Positions 4,721 through 6,878 of a stretch of 6,878 nucleotides of DNA are shown here, piece by piece. Numbering within the stretch: the stretch's first letter is position 1; each line of letters opens with the position of its first letter. Where the stretch lies: positions 1 to 6,878 of the forward strand of contig JANWHJ010000047.1 in assembly GCA_025450475.1 (NCBI GenBank), in the 5' to 3' direction. The stretch comes from Nitrososphaera sp. (GTDB taxonomy: Archaea; Thermoproteota; Nitrososphaeria; Nitrososphaerales; Nitrososphaeraceae). The notes below the pieces were generated by a model. The model searched no databases. It worked only from the letters and a program-made list of their open reading frames with translations, and had not been told where the DNA came from. The translations under genes and the position numbers were made by a program.

Positions 4721-4996
4721 TCTGATTCCTATCAGGCGATTATTCTGTTTGCAGTCGTCTTTCTCCTTCGCCAATTCGTTCATGACAAAGTGAAACCCGA
4801 TGAGTGGAGCAAACACCACAACGGTGAGCGCAGCAAGGTTATAGTTCTGCAAATAGAATAAGTAGAGCGTTATGCCTGCTCCTGTCATTATTTCAATCCA
4901 GGTGCATGTACATAGCTGAAGCGCGGCGTTCTTTAGGTTCACAATGATAATTGTTGCTCGTCCTATTTCACGCTTTTTCCAGATCTTTGTCGCCAT
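4697..4996 (-). CDS. small two-helix membrane protein, unknown function (A)
   Basis: This protein of about 99 residues is not recognised. From ATG 4996 it has a basic start (ATKIWKKREIGR), an amphipathic or weakly hydrophobic stretch with C-T-C (LQLCTCTWIEI), a membrane helix around residues 35-53 (MTGAGITLYLFYL), a second at 57-76 (LAALTVVVFAPLIGFHFVM), and a charged tail (ELAKEKDDCKQNNRLIGIRSKRQ). Both ends are predicted cytoplasmic. The start is uncertain. ATG 4996 overlaps the upstream gene by 29 bases, GTG 4942 (codon 19) would remove the overlap and leave 81 residues, and an ATG at 5071 would lie deep inside the upstream gene and is unlikely. It is probably co-transcribed with the upstream two-helix gene. 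It converges on pyrI and overlaps its last 24 bases. Confidence 0.6.
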   Translation of the reverse strand: MATKIWKKREIGRATIIIVNLKNAALQLCTCTWIEIMTGAGITLYLFYLQNYNLAALTVVVFAPLIGFHFVMNELAKEKDDCKQNNRLIGIRSKRQLVD

Positions 4997-5216
4997 CTTG
5001 AACTTTGGCAAGTTTTCTTGATAGCTTGTACCCAAACGCCATTGCAATAAACAGCGTGATAATTCCCCCAACTGCTGTCAGGATCAGGTTCTGCTTAAGT
5101 ATGTAGTGCATCGTCAGAGTCACTGCTATTGCAGGAATAGCAATGACAAACGCCAACAGGGTGCCAGCCGCGAATATCCTTATGGTAGTGACTTTTCTTG
5201 GTCCGCCGCTGCCCAT
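4968..5216 (-). CDS. small two-helix membrane protein, unknown function (B)
   Basis: This 82-residue protein has a basic N-terminus (MGSGGPRKVTTIR), a helix at about 14-38 rich in A, I and V, a short loop (HYILKQN), a second helix at 44-63 (ILTAVGGIITLFIAMAFGY) and a charged tail (KLSRKLAKVQDGDKDLEKA). By the positive-inside rule both ends face the cytoplasm. There are no cysteines or motifs, so no function is assigned. The TATA-like box at 5234-5247 places the transcription start at or next to ATG 5216, suggesting a leaderless mRNA; GGTGG just before the ATG may be chance. It is the first gene of a probable pair with membrane protein A. Its final codons carry the 13-base core of the repeat seen at the wHTH/ccdA promoters. 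Confidence 0.65.
   Translation of the reverse strand: MGSGGPRKVTTIRIFAAGTLLAFVIAIPAIAVTLTMHYILKQNLILTAVGGIITLFIAMAFGYKLSRKLAKVQDGDKDLEKA
4974..4986 (-). repeat. 13-base core of the promoter-associated repeat, minus-strand copy
   Basis: Read on the minus strand, AGATCTGGAAAAA is identical to bases 2-14 or so of the 18-base repeat at 1159 and 1589. As in copy 1 it sits in the last codons of one gene and ahead of another. From here to the possible GTG start at 4942 there are 31 bases, against 33 and 35 from the same core to the starts at 1206 and 1638. The A-run lowers the weight of the match. Confidence 0.45.
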
Positions 5217-5233
5217 CCACCTGAAAAGCAGGT

Positions 5234-5247
5234 CTTAATTTATTAAG
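5234..5247 (-). promoter_or_regulatory. TATA-like box for membrane protein B
   Basis: On the minus strand this is CTTAATAAATTAAG, nearly palindromic. Its centre lies about 24 bases upstream of the ATG at 5216, the spacing for a leaderless archaeal transcript. Confidence 0.5.
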
Positions 5248-5268
5248 CATTGCTTCGCAGCAGAAGAG

Positions 5269-5274
5269 AAAAAA
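5269..5274 (-). terminator. poly-T terminator after membrane protein C
   Basis: On the minus strand TTTTTT follows directly after the TAA of the gene ending at 5275, then continues as CTCTTCT. This would end the transcript before the separate promoter at 5234-5247. Confidence 0.45.
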
Positions 5275-5715
5275 TTATTCCCAACCGATCTGGTGTTTGT
5301 AGTAATCCACAAGCTTAGTGTGTCTTATTCTATCGCCAGTAGTCCTAGCCTTCTCCATCCTTGTCATGTGGGACCTTAGCTGGCTTAGGTCGCACATACA
5401 TACGCCAGACATTGGCCTGTACTTTATCCTCGAGATTTCGTGCTTCTTGTGGTCGACATATAGCAGTGGCAGCTTTGTAAGACCTACTGTCGCCAGTATG
5501 CCGCCCACAATCCAGTACAGGACTGAATCCGAAATTGCAAATGATCCCGACAAGTGGAGGAGTAGTGGTAAGAATATGGAAACTACAACACCTACGGGAG
5601 TGGCGAACATCGACATTCCTGCCAATCGGTCATACGGTTCGACCTCATGCTCGAATTGGTCCAACAAGCTAACCAACCTTCCGTCAAGCTTGTTCTCAGT
5701 CTGCATAGACTCCAT
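5275..5715 (-). CDS. two-helix membrane protein with cytoplasmic flanks, unknown function (C)
   Basis: This 146-residue protein has a soluble acidic N-terminal part (residues 1-35, with a probable helix LDGRLVSLLDQFEHEVEPYD), two membrane helices at about 37-58 (ATPVGVVVSIFLPLLLHL) and 64-86 (SVLYWIVGGILATVGLTKLPLLY), and a basic C-terminal part of some 60 residues (DHKKHEISRIKYRPMSG onward) with a CMC pair at 106-108 and a helical segment LSQLRSHMTRMEKAR. Both ends should be inside. I do not recognise it. The start at 5715 fits the TATA-like box at 5739-5746 with no leader; an ATG three codons in (5706) is possible. An overlapping open frame on the plus strand exists but has no promoter and looks like a mirror of this gene. 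Confidence 0.65.
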   Translation of the reverse strand: MESMQTENKLDGRLVSLLDQFEHEVEPYDRLAGMSMFATPVGVVVSIFLPLLLHLSGSFAISDSVLYWIVGGILATVGLTKLPLLYVDHKKHEISRIKYRPMSGVCMCDLSQLRSHMTRMEKARTTGDRIRHTKLVDYYKHQIGWE

Positions 5716-5738
5716 GATTCACTATCGGTGTCAACTTG

Positions 5739-5746
5739 TTAATTAA
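5739..5746 (-). promoter_or_regulatory. TATA-like box for membrane protein C
   Basis: The palindrome TTAATTAA is centred about 27 bases before the ATG at 5715, consistent with a leaderless transcript on the minus strand. Confidence 0.45.
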
Positions 5747-5888
5747 GATTATCTGTCACCATGCTTTTTCATATAATTTTTCCAATAATCGCTTTTAAAC
5801 CTACATATTATCCAACATATCTAAGAATTATGCTGAAGCAAATTTATCATATAGGATCGTAATTGTCTCCAATTTGTTAATATTTTTG

Positions 5889-5922
5889 GATAAAAGTTGA
5901 CGAAATTGAATAACCTTTTATC
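5889..5922. repeat. inverted repeat in the AT-rich spacer
   Basis: GATAAAAG (5889-5896) and CTTTTATC (5915-5922) are perfect 8-base complements around an 18-base spacer. A second, shorter pair follows: ATTATC at 5940-5945 and GATAAT at 5955-5960. These could bind a dimeric regulator or fold in RNA. In DNA this rich in A+T, short inverted repeats also arise by chance. Confidence 0.35.
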
Positions 5923-6005
5923 ATTTCTATTTTAGCATAATTATCTATATTTATGATAATAGATGTTTGTATAATTTATTGTGTCAATGTTATTATTGTG
6001 TGCTT

Positions 6006-6017
6006 TTTAATATTTAA
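6006..6017 (+). promoter_or_regulatory. TATA-like box for membrane protein D
   Basis: TTTAATATTTAA is centred near 6011. A start of transcription near 6037 would leave a leader of about 15 bases before ATG 6052 and would exclude the alternative TTG at 6028. Confidence 0.4.
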
Positions 6018-6051
6018 TTGAAGAAGATTGAGTTATAGCCGGACAAGACTC

Positions 6052-6288
6052 ATGTATGTCAACAATCCTCTGAACAATTTAGCGCCCGACTTTATGGTTA
6101 AATCCGCATGGGTAAGTACCGCGTTGGCGCTGATTCTTACACTCCCTCCAATGGGACTGTTCATAGCCATCTTCGAAGCCACCGGCAACCTCTTTGTAAG
6201 CATTCCTGTAGGTTTTGGCCTCCACTTTCTGCTCATATTCCTTTCGACAAAGATTTCGTCAGCCCTATCAACACTATTCGAAGACTAA
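6052..6288 (+). CDS. small two-helix membrane protein, unknown function (D)
   Basis: This 78-residue protein has a soluble start (MYVNNPLNNLAPDFMVK), a helix at about 19-41 (WVSTALALILTLPPMGLFIAI), a very short loop (FEATGN), a second helix at 47-66 (LFVSIPVGFGLHFLLIFL) and a short tail (STKISSALSTLFED). K17 before helix 1 and K67 after helix 2 suggest that both ends are inside. It has no recognisable motif. The frame is open back to a TTG at 6028, but ATG 6052 fits the TATA-like box and is preferred. It lies 75 bases upstream of the ATP synthase subunit gene, which has its own promoter-like string, so a shared role is not implied. It resembles A and B in size and layout but not clearly in sequence. 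Confidence 0.6.
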   Translation: MYVNNPLNNLAPDFMVKSAWVSTALALILTLPPMGLFIAIFEATGNLFVSIPVGFGLHFLLIFLSTKISSALSTLFED

Positions 6289-6320
6289 CAACAATAACAG
6301 TTTTCCTCAGCCGTTTGTGT

Positions 6321-6330
6321 AAATATTAAA
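6321..6330 (+). promoter_or_regulatory. TATA-like box for the ATP synthase subunit C gene
   Basis: AAATATTAAA is centred about 38 bases before ATG 6364, predicting transcription from about 6352 and a leader near 12 bases. Confidence 0.4.
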
Positions 6331-6363
6331 ATTGATGGTGCATCTACCAACGGATGGATATTT

Positions 6364-6878
6364 ATGAGTAAGGTCAGTATGCCTGGCAAGATTTTTGGAA
6401 CAGTTCTTGCACATGGCATGAAAGGTAGAATGCTTACAAAAAACGAACTGCAAACGCTTGCGGAAGCGAGAGACATCGAAGAGCTCGTTACTAGAATGAA
6501 GAACACGGTGTACCTTGACGCGCTTTCAAAACTGACAAAGCCGTATACTGCCGAAAAAATAGAAGGTGGACTAAGGGAAAACCTTGTAAACAACCATGTC
6601 AAGATGGTCAGCATCGCCGGAGGCTCCGGAGTGCTGAATGCCTATTTTGTGAAGTACATCACCTGGAATCTAAAACTGATACTGAAAGGCAAGGCACTGG
6701 GGAAATCATACGAAGAACTGGTTCCCAAGATAAACCTTAGAGCCGAGGAGCTCGTCGGCAGGCGTGATACTGTAGTGAAAGCCTTGGTTGCAAAGAATCT
6801 AGAAGAAGCGGTAGCCGCCCTTGCAGGAAGTGAATTCGGGGAAGATGCGGCAAAGGCCGCCGCAGCGTACAAGGAGAA
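6364..6878 (+). CDS. atpC: A/V-type ATP synthase subunit C, N-terminal part (runs off right edge)
   Basis: This is the central-stalk socket of the archaeal A-type ATP synthase (homologue of subunit d of V-ATPases). It sits on the membrane c-ring and couples its rotation to the central stalk. 171 residues are visible of a usual 330-360. The protein is almost all helical and soluble. Family features are an N-terminal GTVLAHGMKGRMLTKNEL (12-29), the TVYLDALSKL segment (48-57), and a YITWNLKLILKGKALGKSYEEL block (98-119), which matches the conserved place where the family has Nlk-ilrak followed by a helix. An alanine-rich end (AAKAAAAYK, 162-170) continues beyond the window. The start at 6364 (MSKVSMPGKI) is the only sensible one, although M6 could serve. 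The gene before it is an unrelated small membrane protein, so this gene either opens an ATPase cluster to the right or stands apart from it. Confidence 0.85.
   Translation, partial: MSKVSMPGKIFGTVLAHGMKGRMLTKNELQTLAEARDIEELVTRMKNTVYLDALSKLTKPYTAEKIEGGLRENLVNNHVKMVSIAGGSGVLNAYFVKYITWNLKLILKGKALGKSYEELVPKINLRAEELVGRRDTVVKALVAKNLEEAVAALAGSEFGEDAAKAAAAYKE

Larger units (their letters stand above)
5747..6051. other. AT-rich intergenic stretch without a visible gene
   Basis: About 300 bases of very AT-rich DNA (roughly three quarters A+T by eye, against about half in the flanking genes) lie between two divergent membrane-protein genes. No reading frame of plausible length is seen on either strand. 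It contains several AT-rich inverted repeats and, at its right end, a TATA-like box for the gene at 6052. It could be a regulatory or untranscribed spacer, or remnant DNA of foreign origin; nothing in the sequence decides. Confidence 0.6.

Noticed and set aside
5318..5746. 142-residue plus-strand open frame opposite membrane protein C
   Set aside because: It has no promoter-like string and no convincing membrane topology. The minus-strand frame has two clean helices, charged flanks, a TATA-like box at leaderless spacing and a poly-T end.
6642..6872. Minus-strand open frame opposite the ATP synthase gene
   Set aside because: It is an alanine/serine-rich mirror of the helical, alanine-rich coding strand, with no start signals.
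1..6878. CRISPR array, insertion sequence, prophage or integrase attachment site
   Set aside because: There is no regularly spaced repeat, no transposase, recombinase or phage gene, and no tRNA gene with a flanking duplication.

Overview
The window looks like chromosome of an ammonia-oxidising archaeon of the Nitrososphaera type (Nitrososphaerota/Thaumarchaeota). The signs are an archaeal wHTH plus 3-TM protein pair, an aspartate carbamoyltransferase regulatory chain, an A/V-type ATPase subunit C, and AT-rich TATA-like boxes about 25-30 bases before many starts, with little or no leader and few Shine-Dalgarno sites. The lineage is inferred from these families and from overall style; no marker gene such as rRNA or amoA is present.

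Layout. Positions 1-691 (minus) hold the N-terminal half of a DEAD-box RNA helicase running off the left edge. Divergent from it are a winged-helix regulator (857-1177) and a 3-TM membrane protein (1206-1523). Next comes a tight two-gene thiol-redox operon: a CcdA/DsbD-type membrane electron carrier (1638-2390) overlapping by 4 nt a membrane-anchored thioredoxin-like protein with a C-terminal beta-rich domain (2387-3520). Together they resemble a DipZ protein split into two genes. An exact 18-base direct repeat lies at the promoters of the 3-TM gene and of ccdA, and a 13-base core of it recurs on the minus strand near 4980.

Positions 3521-3926 are mostly non-coding. They contain a strongly self-complementary element (3663-3744) behind a TATA-like box, a second long inverted repeat (3825-3922) and a possible 51-residue ORF (3799-3954). 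A small tandem zinc-ribbon protein (3927-4175, minus) then diverges from pyrI (start revised to 4259).

From 4697 to 6288 there are four short, unrecognised proteins, each with two predicted membrane helices: three on the minus strand and one on the plus strand, split by a very AT-rich, apparently gene-free stretch (about 5750-6050). The right edge holds the first half of the A-type ATP synthase subunit C gene (6364-6878+).

The only clear functional unit is the redox operon. CcdA would carry reducing equivalents across the membrane to the extracytoplasmic CxxC protein. The wHTH and 3-TM pair just upstream, sharing a promoter element with ccdA, may be connected to its regulation, but this is inference. 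The other genes look like independent housekeeping or unknown units.
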